A DNA stretch of 64,000 nt from positions 631,961 through 695,960 of the forward strand of contig JAQIIU010000003.1 in the NCBI GenBank assembly GCA_036946625.1, given 5' to 3'. Of the stretch, positions 35,290 to 43,803 are shown piece after piece. Origin of the DNA: Methylorubrum populi. GTDB lineage: Bacteria; Pseudomonadota; Alphaproteobacteria; Rhizobiales; Beijerinckiaceae. The translations under genes and the position numbers were made by a program. Below the pieces are notes generated by a model. That model worked only from the letters and a program-made list of their open reading frames with translations, searched no databases and was not told where the DNA came from. Numbering within the stretch: position 1 is the first letter of the stretch; each line of letters begins with the position of its first letter.

Positions 35290-36719
35290 GGCACCCGCGT
35301 TCCGGCGACGTCGGCGGCGCGCGCGCCTGCATCGCCGCCTTCCTGCTGCTCGCCCTGCCGGTGAGCCTCTGGTTCGCGCTGAAGACGCCGCTCGGCGACG
35401 TCGCCGACGAGCCGGCCCATCTCATGCGCGCCGCCGCCCTGCTCGACGGGCAGATCGTCGGCCACCGCGAGACGGTGAGGCTGCCGGACGGGCGCGCCTT
35501 CGTCGCGGCGGGCGTCACGGTCGATCCGGTCTGGAAGGCGATGAGCCGCAGCCGCGATCCGGCCGACGTGTCGCGACCGGCCGACCCGCCGCCCGATCCG
35601 GCGCTCGGCAGCGGCCCCTGGGACGCGACGCGGCGCTTCGAGGCGCTCTACACCATCGGCACCTACTTCCCGGCCTTCTACGCGCCCGGAGCGCTGGGCC
35701 TCGCCGCCGGGCGGCTGACCGGCGCCTCGCCCCGCGAGGCCGCCATCCTCGGCCGCCTCGCCGCGACGTTGGCCTATGCCGGCCTTGCCGTCGCGGCCCT
35801 GGCGCTGGCGCGGCGGGGCCGGCTGCTGCTGCTCGCGACGCTCGCCCTGCCGATGTCGCTCTCGCTCGGCGGCTCGTTCAACCACGACGGCCTCATCATC
35901 GCGGCCGCCTGCCTCGCCGCCGCCCTGCTGTCCCGCAGTTGGGACGATGCGCCGGGCGCGCCACGGCGGCCCGCCTCGTGGCTCGCGGCGGCGCTGATCG
36001 CCCTGATCGTCCTGGCCAAGCCCCCCTACGCGCCGCTCGCCGTCCTGCTGCTGCCGCCCCTGCGGCGGCCGGGCCTGCCGCTGCGGGCAAGCCTCATGGC
36101 GCTCGCGGTGCTGCCCGGGGTGCTGTGGGCCGGCTTCACCGTCGCGCACGTCGCGACGCCGGTGCCGCGCGCCGCCTACGAGGCCGGCCCGCTCTGGCCG
36201 GGGCCGCGCCCGGCCGTGTTCGCGGCGACCGATCCGCAGGCGCAGTTCCAGGTGCTCGCCGCCGCGCCGGCCCGGATCGCGACGCTGCCGGCGGGCTACC
36301 TGTTCACGCTCAAGCACGCGCTCTGGCTCGGCCGGACCGGCATCGGCCTGCTCGGCTGGCTCGACCGTCCGCTCCCGACGCCGCTGTACCCGCTCTGGGC
36401 GCTCGGGCTCGTCGGCGCCCTGCTGGCGGGAGGCCGGGCGCGGGACGGCGGCTGGGTCGAGCGCGGCGGGCTGCTCCTGCTCGCCGCCCTCGCCTGCCTG
36501 TGGGGCATCCTGCTGTCGCAGTACCTGACTTGGACCCATGTCGGCGAGCCCCGCATCGACGGGCCGCAGGGCCGCTACCTGCTGCCGCTGATGCCGCTGA
36601 TGCTTCCGCTGCTGGCATCCGGCGGCGCCGGCGCGCCCTGGCGGCGTGCTGCCGGCTGGCTCCCCATCCTCGCGGCGGGGGCCGGCCTCGCGCTCGTCCC
36701 CGCGCTGATGCGGCTGTGA
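35286..36719 (+). CDS. DUF2142-type polytopic membrane protein
   Basis: A 477-aa membrane protein with about 11 TM helices and DUF2142 features: ALKTPLGDVADEPAHLMRAAAL (an Asp-Glu-Pro loop after TM1), LGGSFNHDGLIIAAA, and PRIDGPQGRYLLPLMPLMLP near the C-terminus. This resembles GT-C glycosyltransferases, which use polyprenyl-linked sugars on the outer face of the membrane. The GTG start overlaps the VTT stop (GTGA). The stop codon abuts a family C repeat. A role in decorating a surface glycan is likely from context. Confidence 0.82.
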   Translation: MRHPRSGDVGGARACIAAFLLLALPVSLWFALKTPLGDVADEPAHLMRAAALLDGQIVGHRETVRLPDGRAFVAAGVTVDPVWKAMSRSRDPADVSRPADPPPDPALGSGPWDATRRFEALYTIGTYFPAFYAPGALGLAAGRLTGASPREAAILGRLAATLAYAGLAVAALALARRGRLLLLATLALPMSLSLGGSFNHDGLIIAAACLAAALLSRSWDDAPGAPRRPASWLAAALIALIVLAKPPYAPLAVLLLPPLRRPGLPLRASLMALAVLPGVLWAGFTVAHVATPVPRAAYEAGPLWPGPRPAVFAATDPQAQFQVLAAAPARIATLPAGYLFTLKHALWLGRTGIGLLGWLDRPLPTPLYPLWALGLVGALLAGGRARDGGWVERGGLLLLAALACLWGILLSQYLTWTHVGEPRIDGPQGRYLLPLMPLMLPLLASGGAGAPWRRAAGWLPILAAGAGLALVPALMRL

Positions 36720-36937
36720 GAGCCTGTTTGACCGACCAACGTGTCTTCGTCAGGCAACGGCAAGGCGAGGGAAGGTCCTACTCCCATCCTGAACCCTCAT
36801 CCTGAGGTGCCGGAGCGCAGCGGAGGCCTCGAAGGGTGCTCCAGGAATCACGCGGGATCTGGAGCCCCCTTCGAGGCCGCTCACGCGGCACCTCAGGATG
36901 AGGGGCGAGAGGGGAGCACCGCAGTCAAACAGGCTCT
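36719..36937. repeat. dispersed element, family C, interrupted by a family B copy
   Basis: Perfect 14-bp terminal inverted repeats, AGAGCCTGTTTGAC (36719-36732) and GTCAAACAGGCTCT (36924-36937). Inside the left end is the same CGTGTCTTCGTCAGGCAACGG core seen in the 79-bp copy at 14328-14406. Here the middle is expanded by a complete family B palindrome (36794-36904), so one element is nested in another. Confidence 0.88.
36794..36904. repeat. dispersed palindromic repeat, family B, copy 2 (nested)
   Basis: Left arm CCCTCATCCTGAGGTGCCGG...GGCCTCGAAGGG, right arm CCCTTCGAGGCCGC...GCACCTCAGGATGAGGG, closely matching 14776-14885. It sits inside the family C element. Confidence 0.88.
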
Positions 36938-36973
36938 GATACGGGATCGGCTCGGATCGGGCGGAGATCCGCA

Positions 36974-38653
36974 TCAGACCGGGTAGGAGAGTTGCCGGAG
37001 CATGCCGCCGGCGACGCGCCGGAACGCCTCCTGATCCTCGGCGCTCATCTCGCGCCGCCAGACCTCGGCACGCTCGGGCAAAGGTGGCTTCGAGGTCAGC
37101 GTGAACAGCCCCTTCCGCTGCTCCGCCGTGATGCGCCGGGTTCCCCAATGCACGTCCTTCAATTCGGTCAGCCGGGCGGCGGCCCGCTCGTGGGCCCGAA
37201 GCTGATCCTCGTGGAACGGCAGGTCGATGAACGCGCCGATTTCGGTCAGCACCTTGCGCGGATCGGCCACCAGTTCCTCGAAGCGCACCTCCAGGTAATG
37301 CGGCACGAACTGCGCCTCCTGACGGATCTGGCGCAAATGCCACATCCAGAACGCCGCGGCGTCCTCCGCGTCGCGGCCGGGCCCGAACCACAGTTCGCGC
37401 AGGCTCAAGGCGACGTCCCGGCCGTCGCGGACGATGTGGATGAAGCGGGCTTCCGGAAGGGCCTCTCGGATCGTCGTCATCCGGCTGCCGTGAAGGGGGG
37501 TCTTGTCACCGATCCGGGAAACGCCGAAACGGGCGGCATACGCCCGGTAGATCGCTCGCAGCCGATCGCCCGGCGCCGCGAAGGGCTGCGCCAGGATCGC
37601 GTCGAGCGCCGCCTCGCCGATCTCCATGTCGCCCCAGTTCGGGGCACCCGTCAGCGCCTTCCGGAACGCATCGGCCGGAGCGTCCGGCCGAAGCGCGGCG
37701 AGGGCGCCGCCGAGCCAGTTCGTCTCCGGCGTCATCGCCAAGTCCGGGTGGGCATCGAGCAGAAGGCGCAGCAGGGTCGTGCCGGATCGCGCGACGCCGA
37801 CCACGAACGGCATCGGGGCACGGGACTCGTCCGCCGGCAGGCGCCTGGGCGGGACGTAGGGCCCCGGCTGATCGAAGACGAGGTGTTCGATCCGTTTCCG
37901 GTCCTTGCGCCATCCGTCGCGATCGAGATCGTGCAGTTGGTCGGGTTCCGGAAGGCGGGCGAAGTCGAGCGTGGTCGCGACGCGATTGTGATGCCAGCCC
38001 TTCTCAAGCTCGCGACCGCAGAACACTCGGCCGAGATATTGCGACTTGAGATGCCCCAGGGACAAGGCGATGTAGTGCCTCAAGATGAAATTCTCGGGAA
38101 AGAGCTTGAGATGCTCGCCGTATTCCTGATGGCCGCCCGTCGCGGTCAATTGCCTTGCCAGAGCCTTCTTCTTCCAGGCCCTGACGAGGCGATTCGGCAC
38201 CGGCTCGAAGAAATAATATCGGCGCATCTTCGCAACGTGATCGTCATCCTCGAAGTTTTCTCCCGCACAGGGCGCGAACACGAATTCGTCGAAGTTGATG
38301 GCGTTCGCCCCCGCGGCGTCAGCGGTTGCGATGGCGGAACGAAGGTCGGGAAAGCCTTCCGGAGCCTGCAGGATTTCGTCCGCATCCTGGTGGATGAACC
38401 AATCCGCCTCGATCTCCTCGGCGAGCCGCTGCTTCATCTGCAGTTGCTGCGTGAGCTCGAAATAGCCCCGGTACGGGAGCGTCTCGATCCGGAACACGCC
38501 CCGATCGCGAAAGCGCTCAGCGATCGCGCGCGTCCGGTCCGTCGACTCGTTGTCGATGATGCAGACGTCGATTCCCTGCCGATGAAGATGATCCAGGGTT
38601 CGCGGCAGCATCAACTGCTCGTTCCGGGCGGAAATGATTGCGACGATACGCAT
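36974..38653 (-). CDS. glycosyltransferase family 2 - sulfotransferase fusion protein
   Basis: A 559-aa two-domain protein. Residues 1-about 270 are a GT2-like domain (IVAIISARNEQLMLPRTLDH, CIIDNESTDRTRAIAE, DWFIHQDADEIL). Residues about 285-559 are a PAPS-type sulfotransferase: the 5'-phosphosulfate loop FVVGVARSGTTLLRLLLDAH and the 3'-phosphate motif IVRDGRDVALSL. A single polypeptide that could add and sulfate a sugar is unusual. The 5' half of the gene is visibly less GC-rich than its neighbours, suggesting transfer. It is monocistronic, next to nested repeats. Confidence 0.85.
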   Translation of the reverse strand: MRIVAIISARNEQLMLPRTLDHLHRQGIDVCIIDNESTDRTRAIAERFRDRGVFRIETLPYRGYFELTQQLQMKQRLAEEIEADWFIHQDADEILQAPEGFPDLRSAIATADAAGANAINFDEFVFAPCAGENFEDDDHVAKMRRYYFFEPVPNRLVRAWKKKALARQLTATGGHQEYGEHLKLFPENFILRHYIALSLGHLKSQYLGRVFCGRELEKGWHHNRVATTLDFARLPEPDQLHDLDRDGWRKDRKRIEHLVFDQPGPYVPPRRLPADESRAPMPFVVGVARSGTTLLRLLLDAHPDLAMTPETNWLGGALAALRPDAPADAFRKALTGAPNWGDMEIGEAALDAILAQPFAAPGDRLRAIYRAYAARFGVSRIGDKTPLHGSRMTTIREALPEARFIHIVRDGRDVALSLRELWFGPGRDAEDAAAFWMWHLRQIRQEAQFVPHYLEVRFEELVADPRKVLTEIGAFIDLPFHEDQLRAHERAAARLTELKDVHWGTRRITAEQRKGLFTLTSKPPLPERAEVWRREMSAEDQEAFRRVAGGMLRQLSYPV

Positions 38654-38807
38654 ATCGGACTCCGGACATTCAGGGCGCCGATCGGTCGGCCGGTTCGCCG
38701 CTGCTTCGATCCCGTCGATCCGGCCACGGGGCCCGGCTCGATCGGTTCTATCACGAGCCGCCCGCCTCCCGCCGAACGGGAAGCCGTAGGGGTGATGGTG
38801 GGACGGC

Positions 38808-39518
38808 TCACGCCACCTGCTCGATCATTCCCTCGCGGATCGTCACGCGGCGGTCCATGCGGGCGGCCAGATCCATGTTGTGGGTCGCGATCAGCGCCGC
38901 GAGGCCCGAGGCGCGCACGAGCTGGAGCAGGATGTTGAAGACCCGGCCCGAGGTCTGCGGGTCGAGGTTGCCGGTGGGCTCGTCGGCCAAGAGCAGGCGC
39001 GGGCCGTTGGCGACCGCGCGGGCGATGGCGACGCGCTGCTGCTCGCCGCCCGAGAGTTCGGCCGGGCGGTGCGGCAGGCGGTCCTTCAGGCCGAGGAAGC
39101 TCAGGAGTTCGGCGGCGCGGGCCTCCGCCTCCCGGCGGGCGAGCCCGCGGATGAGCTGGGGCAGCACCACGTTCTCCAGCGCCGAGAACTCGGGCAGCAG
39201 GTGGTGGAACTGGTAGACGAAGCCCATCTCCTCGCGCCGCAGCCGGGTGCGCTCGCCATCCGACATGCCCGCGGTCGGCTGGCCGCCGATATAGACCTCG
39301 CCGCCGTCTGGCCGCTCCAGCAGGCCGGCGACGTGGAGCAGGGTCGACTTGCCGGCGCCCGAGGGCGCCACCAGGGCGACCAGCTCGCCCGGCCAGATCG
39401 CGAGATCGGTGCCGCGCAGGATCTCCAGCGCGTCCTCCCCTTGCGCATAGCGGCGCTGGACGCCCGAGAAGAACAGGGCCGGCACCGGCTGGGCGGCGCC
39501 GGCATTGGTCTGAGCCAT
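38808..39518 (-). CDS. lolD: lipoprotein-releasing system ATP-binding protein
   Basis: A 236-aa ABC ATPase of the MacB/LolD class: Walker [10 protein letters not shown], signature [14 protein letters not shown], Walker [13 protein letters not shown], and H-loop IATHNMD. It powers extraction of outer-membrane lipoproteins from the inner membrane with the LolC/E-type permease encoded 14 bases upstream. The ATG at 39518 gives the family-sized protein. Confidence 0.92.
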   Translation of the reverse strand: MAQTNAGAAQPVPALFFSGVQRRYAQGEDALEILRGTDLAIWPGELVALVAPSGAGKSTLLHVAGLLERPDGGEVYIGGQPTAGMSDGERTRLRREEMGFVYQFHHLLPEFSALENVVLPQLIRGLARREAEARAAELLSFLGLKDRLPHRPAELSGGEQQRVAIARAVANGPRLLLADEPTGNLDPQTSGRVFNILLQLVRASGLAALIATHNMDLAARMDRRVTIREGMIEQVA

Positions 39519-39532
39519 GAGGGAAAAGCCCG

Positions 39533-40855
39533 TCAGCCGTAGCGCAGGGCCTGCACCGGATCGAGCCGGGCGGCGCGCCAGGAGGGATAGAGCGTCGCCA
39601 CCAGCGACAGCAGGATCGAGGTGACGACGATGATGACGACCTCGCTCGCGTTCATCTCGGCCGGGATCTCGGCGAGGAAGCGCACGGTCGGGTCCCAGGC
39701 GCCGGGAAACAGCGTGCGCTGGATCGGCTTGATGTTGAGGGTGAACAGCACGCCGCCGACGAGCCCGATCAGGGTGCCGACGAGGCCGATCAGCGCCCCG
39801 TTGATGAGGAAGACCCGCATGATCGTGCCCGGCGTCGCCCCCATGGTGCGCAGGATCGCGATGTCCGAGGACTTGTCGCGCACGAGCAGGATGAGCCCCG
39901 AGACGATGTTGAGGGTCGCCACGATGACGATGAGGTTGAGGATCAGGAACATCACGTTCCGCTCCACCTCCAGGGCGCCGAAGAAGGTGCGGTTGGTCTG
40001 GCGCCAGTCGGTCAGCAGCACCGGGCGCTCGGCCGCCATCTCCAGCGGCTCGCGCATCTCGCCGACGGAATCGGCATCGTCGAGATAGATCTCGATCACG
40101 CTGGCGTCGCCGTCGCGGTTGAAGAAGGCCTGCGCCTCGGTGAGCGGCATGAAGGCCATGGTGGTGTCGAAATCGGTCACGCCGATCTCGAAGATCGCCT
40201 TGACCGTGTAGGCCTTGGTGCGCGGCGCCGTGCCGAAGGGCGTGCTCGCCCCCTTCGGCGTCGAGAGCGTCACCTGATCGCCGGCCTGGAGCCCGAGGGA
40301 ATCGGCGAGCCGCTTGCCGAGCGCCACGCCGGTGCCGTCGTCGAACCCTTCCAGCGTGCCGCTCTTCACGGCGCCGGAGACCGCCGGGATCTTCGGCAGG
40401 TCGGATTCGCGCACGCCGCGCACCAGCACGCCGGAGCCGCCATAGGGCGAGGAGGCGAAGGCCTGCCCCTGCACCATCGGCACCACGGCGCGCACGCCCG
40501 CCACCTTCTCCAGCCGCTCGGAGAGATCGACGTAATCGGTGAAGAGCCGGTCGATCGGCGCGGCGAAGACGTGGCCGTTGAGCCCGATGATCTTGGAGCG
40601 CAATTCCGAGCGGAAACCGTTCATCACCGAGAGCACGATGATGAGGGTGGCCACCCCCACCGCGATGCCGAGCACCGAGAACAGGGCCACCACCGAGACG
40701 CCGCCGCCCCGGCGGCGCGCGCGCAGGTAGCGCCCGGCGATCAGCCATTCGAAGCCGGCGAAGGGCCGGGTCGAGGCGGTGGCGCGGGCGCTCCGCAGCC
40801 GTGACAGGAGGCCCGCCACGCCGACGCCTCTCCCCTTGCCGAGCGCGAGCGCCAT
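39533..40855 (-). CDS. lolC: lipoprotein-releasing system transmembrane protein (LolC/E)
   Basis: A 440-aa permease with four TM helices. It shows the N-terminal [47 protein letters not shown], a periplasmic MacB-like core, and a C-terminal FtsX domain ending [18 protein letters not shown]. As in most alphaproteobacteria a single LolC/E-type gene is present, probably forming a homodimer with LolD. The gap to proS is 13 bases on the same strand, so proS-lolC-lolD is probably one operon. Confidence 0.92.
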   Translation of the reverse strand: MALALGKGRGVGVAGLLSRLRSARATASTRPFAGFEWLIAGRYLRARRRGGGVSVVALFSVLGIAVGVATLIIVLSVMNGFRSELRSKIIGLNGHVFAAPIDRLFTDYVDLSERLEKVAGVRAVVPMVQGQAFASSPYGGSGVLVRGVRESDLPKIPAVSGAVKSGTLEGFDDGTGVALGKRLADSLGLQAGDQVTLSTPKGASTPFGTAPRTKAYTVKAIFEIGVTDFDTTMAFMPLTEAQAFFNRDGDASVIEIYLDDADSVGEMREPLEMAAERPVLLTDWRQTNRTFFGALEVERNVMFLILNLIVIVATLNIVSGLILLVRDKSSDIAILRTMGATPGTIMRVFLINGALIGLVGTLIGLVGGVLFTLNIKPIQRTLFPGAWDPTVRFLAEIPAEMNASEVVIIVVTSILLSLVATLYPSWRAARLDPVQALRYG

Positions 40856-40868
40856 GTGAGCCGCTTCC

Positions 40869-42194
40869 TCAGACGCGCCGGATCCGGGCGGGCAGATCGA
40901 CGGGATCGAGGGTCTCGCGCTCGCCGCTGGCGCGGCGCTTCAGCTCGACCCTGCCCTCGGCCAGCCCCTTCGGGCCGACGATCACCTGCCAGGGCAGGCC
41001 GATCAGGTCGGCGGTGGCGAACTTGGCGCCGGGCCGCTCGTCGCGGTCGTCGTAGAGCACGGAGAGGCCGGCGGTCTCGAGCGCCGCCTGGATCTCGGCG
41101 CTGGCCGCGTCGCAGGCGGCGTCGCCGACCTTGAGGTTGATCAGCGCCACGTCGAAGGGGGCGATCGCGTCGGGCCAGATGATGCCGGCCTCGTCGTGGC
41201 TCGCCTCGACGGTCGCGGCCACGAGCCGGCTCGGGCCGATGCCGTAGGAGCCCATATGCACCGGCCGCTCCCCCCCGTCGGGACCGGTGACGACCGCCTT
41301 CATCGGCGTCGCGTACTTGGTGCCGAAGTAGAAGATGTGGCCGACCTCGATGCCGCGGGCGGAGAGGCGCGCGGCCTCCGGCACCTCGGCGAAGACCGCC
41401 TCGTCGTGCATCTCGTCGGTGGCGGCGTAGTGCGAGGTCCAGGCGTCGACCACGCCCTGGAGGCCGGCCACGTCGTCGAAATCGACCGACGGAGGCGGCA
41501 CCGGCATGTCGAGATAGGCGCGGTCGCAGAAGACCTCGCTCTCGCCGGTGTTGGCCAGGATGATGAACTCGTGGCTGAGATCGCCGCCGATCGGCCCGGT
41601 ATCGGCGCGCATCGGAATCGCCCTCAGGCCCAGCGCCTCGAAGGTACGCAGGTAGGCGACGAACATCTTGTTGTAGGAGTGGCGCGCGCCCGCCTGATCG
41701 AGGTCGAAGGAATAGGCGTCCTTCATCAGGAACTCGCGCGAGCGCATGGTGCCGAAGCGCGGGCGCACCTCGTCGCGGAACTTCCACGAGATCTGGTAGA
41801 GGTTCTTCGGCAGATCCTTGTAGGAGCGCGCGCTCGCGCGAAAAATCTCGGTGACGACCTCTTCCGCCGTCGGTCCGTAGAGCAGGTCGCGCTCGTGGCG
41901 GTCCTTCAGGCGCAGCATCTCCTTGCCGTAGGCCTCGTAGCGGCCGGATTCGCGCCACAGGTCGGCGGCCTGGATCGTCGGCATCAGGATCTCGATGGCG
42001 CCCGAGCGGTCCTGCTCGGCGCGGATCACCTGGCAGACCTTGTTGAGGACGCGCAGGCCCAGCGGCAGCCACGCGTAGATCCCGGCGGCCTCCTGGCGGA
42101 TCATGCCGGCGCGCAGCATCAGGCGGTGCGAGACGATCTCCGCTTCCTTCGGCGTCTCGCGCAGGATCGGCAGGAAGTAGCGGGAGAGACGCAT
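40869..42194 (-). CDS. proS: prolyl-tRNA synthetase, short alpha type
   Basis: A 441-aa class II aminoacyl-tRNA synthetase: motif 2 region [29 protein letters not shown], motif 3 [17 protein letters not shown], and a C-terminal anticodon-binding domain. At 441 residues it lacks the about 180-residue YbaK-like editing insertion of E. coli ProS. This is the known rhizobial/alphaproteobacterial form, where mischarged Ala-tRNAPro is cleared by a free-standing editing protein. The start at 42194 gives [15 protein letters not shown], the family N-terminus. Confidence 0.95.
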   Translation of the reverse strand: MRLSRYFLPILRETPKEAEIVSHRLMLRAGMIRQEAAGIYAWLPLGLRVLNKVCQVIRAEQDRSGAIEILMPTIQAADLWRESGRYEAYGKEMLRLKDRHERDLLYGPTAEEVVTEIFRASARSYKDLPKNLYQISWKFRDEVRPRFGTMRSREFLMKDAYSFDLDQAGARHSYNKMFVAYLRTFEALGLRAIPMRADTGPIGGDLSHEFIILANTGESEVFCDRAYLDMPVPPPSVDFDDVAGLQGVVDAWTSHYAATDEMHDEAVFAEVPEAARLSARGIEVGHIFYFGTKYATPMKAVVTGPDGGERPVHMGSYGIGPSRLVAATVEASHDEAGIIWPDAIAPFDVALINLKVGDAACDAASAEIQAALETAGLSVLYDDRDERPGAKFATADLIGLPWQVIVGPKGLAEGRVELKRRASGERETLDPVDLPARIRRV

Positions 42195-42731
42195 CGATCG
42201 ACCTTGGAAGACGGCGGGCGCGGCCGGCGGCGCGGAAGACCGGCCCGGCGTGCGAGGGCACACAACACAGGGCGCTCCTAAAACACAAGCGCCCGGCGAC
42301 CACAGGATCGGTCCGTAATACGGCGGAATGGAGCCGGCGAAGCGGCCTCTCGCCGCTTCGTGAATCGTCCGGGAGAGTGTTTGCCGCGAGTCTTGCAAAA
42401 AAGCGCCGCGAACCCTCTCTACCCTGATGACAAAGAGAAATCTTCTTCCTATAAGCAGCGCCGTGATGGTCGCAGCCCACGAGGCCGCGCACGGTCCGGG
42501 TCTTGGGAGGAACAACCAGCCGCCGCGCCGTAAGAAATGCGCGAGACAAATCCGGCTGAAACAGACTGCAGTCGCTTAAAGCAAGGCCTCGGGCCTTGCT
42601 TTTTGTTTTTGAGCCGTATTCTTCGCCGATACGACTCGGCGGCCGCGGCGGACGGAGCGGCGCGATGGAGAAGCGGCGCAGCACCGGTACGTTCAGGGTG
42701 GGGCCGAACCGATCGGTGCGGCCCGCCCGCG
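42195..42731. other. intergenic region upstream of proS with an intrinsic terminator
   Basis: About 540 bases. The part from 42350 to 42460 is AT-richer and should hold the proS promoter. A clear rho-independent terminator on the plus strand (42581-42612) has no annotated gene before it. A 37-codon frame (42466-42579) ends directly before that terminator but lacks an obvious ribosome-binding site. A small RNA or very small gene is possible here. Confidence 0.45.
42581..42612 (+). terminator. rho-independent terminator with no assigned gene
   Basis: GCAAGGCC, TCG, GGCCTTGC, then TTTTTTGTTTTTG: a textbook intrinsic terminator on the plus strand. No annotated plus-strand gene lies upstream for several kilobases, so it must end an unannotated transcript starting within about 42380-42500. 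Confidence 0.8.
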
Positions 42732-43070
42732 TCACAACCGGGCGAGCGGGAAGATCAGGAGGGCGGCGAAGAAGGCGATGCCGGCCAGGACCGTCGTCAG
42801 CAGCGCCTTCTCGCGCAGGCGCGGGCTCGCGGGCGCGCCCGGATCCTGGCCCGGCACCAGCCGCTGCGGATCGGCCTCGGCGGCATTGCCCAGCGGCAGG
42901 ATCGCGAACAGGAAGGTCCACCACAGCACGAAGTAGAGCGCCAGGGCGCCGAACACCGTCAGGGCGAACCCCTTCACGGCCACGGCGGCCATGATCCCGA
43001 CCAGCACCGCCACCGTCAGCAGGGTCAGCGGGGTCGAGGCGGCGAGGATGCGCAGGGGCGAGCGGGTCAT
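42732..43070 (-). CDS. DUF1467 membrane protein
   Basis: A 112-aa protein with three hydrophobic segments. The FGALALYFVLWWTFLFAILPLGN segment is diagnostic of DUF1467. It is usually found between mce and proS in alphaproteobacteria, as here, but its function is unknown. The ATG at 43070 gives MTRSPLRILA; a second in-frame ATG six codons upstream is less likely. Confidence 0.82.
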   Translation of the reverse strand: MTRSPLRILAASTPLTLLTVAVLVGIMAAVAVKGFALTVFGALALYFVLWWTFLFAILPLGNAAEADPQRLVPGQDPGAPASPRLREKALLTTVLAGIAFFAALLIFPLARL

Positions 43071-43136
43071 GGATTTCGACGGGTCATGGAAGGGCGCAGC
43101 CGGGCGGCGGCACGCGTCGCGGCCGGATGCCCGCAC

Positions 43137-43228
43137 CGTCATCGCGCGCGGCCGCGAAGCGATCCAGGGCGCGGGCATGTCCGGAAAGGGCGCGCCCCGG
43201 ATGGCCACGGCTTCGCCTCGCAAGGATG
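43137..43228. repeat. dispersed palindromic repeat, family A, copy 4
   Basis: Left arm CCGTCATCGCGCGCGGCCGC...GCGATCCAGGG, right arm GGATGGCCACGGCTTCGCCTCGCAAGGATG, around GGGCATGTCCGGAAAGGGCG. It fills the gap between the DUF1467 gene and mce. Confidence 0.8.
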
Positions 43229-43263
43229 CAGGACGGCCGAAGCCATCGACCGGGCGTCGCGTA

Positions 43264-43668
43264 TCAGACCTGCTCCAGTTCCACCAGCGTCCCCAGAAAA
43301 TCCTTGGGGTGGAGGAAGAGCACCGGCTTGCCGTGGGCGCCGATCTTCGGCTCGCCGGTGCCGAGCACGCGGGCACCCGCCGCCTTCATCTTGTCGCGGG
43401 CGGCCAGGATGTCCTCCACCTCGTAGCAGACGTGATGGATGCCGCCGGCCGGGTTCTTGTCGACGAAGCCCTGGATGGTCGAGTTTTCGCCGAGCGGCGA
43501 CATCAGCTCGACCTTGCTGTTGGGCAGTTCCACGAACACCACGGTCACGCCGTGCTCCGGCTGCGGCAGCGGCTCGGTGACCTTGGCGCCGAGGGTGTCG
43601 CGGTAGATCGCGGTCGCCGCATCGAGATCCTTCACCGCGATGGCGACGTGGTTGAGTCGTCCGATCAT
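43264..43668 (-). CDS. mce: methylmalonyl-CoA epimerase
   Basis: A 134-aa vicinal-oxygen-chelate protein: MIGRLNHVAIAVKDLDAATAIYRDTLGA, ELPNSKVELMSPLGENSTI, GGIHHVCYEVEDI and HPKDFLGTLVELEQ. Metal-binding His and Glu residues are in place. It interconverts (R)- and (S)-methylmalonyl-CoA, a step of propionyl-CoA use and of the ethylmalonyl-CoA pathway used by methylobacteria to replenish glyoxylate. Family A repeats flank it on both sides. Confidence 0.94.
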   Translation of the reverse strand: MIGRLNHVAIAVKDLDAATAIYRDTLGAKVTEPLPQPEHGVTVVFVELPNSKVELMSPLGENSTIQGFVDKNPAGGIHHVCYEVEDILAARDKMKAAGARVLGTGEPKIGAHGKPVLFLHPKDFLGTLVELEQV

Positions 43669-43690
43669 GTTTTCTCCCTCCCTGCCGATC

Positions 43691-43786
43691 CCGTCATTGC
43701 GAGCGGCAGCGAAGCAATCCAGCGGCGCGACATCTCCGGATGATGCGGAGCGCTGGATCGCTTACGCCTCGCCTCGCAAGGACGGG
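43691..43786. repeat. dispersed palindromic repeat, family A, copy 5
   Basis: Left arm CCGTCATTGCGAGCGGCAGC...GAAGCAATCCAG, right arm CGCTGGATCGCTTACG...CTCGCAAGGACGG. It lies between mce and rnj. Its arms are nearest to copy 1. Confidence 0.85.
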
Positions 43787-43803
43787 GCGCCTTTACGAGC
43801 CGA

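Noticed and set aside
42466-42579. 37-codon frame before the orphan terminator annotated as a gene
   Set aside because: There is no ribosome-binding site at a proper distance and no recognisable sequence. It is kept only as part of a finding about a possible small transcript.
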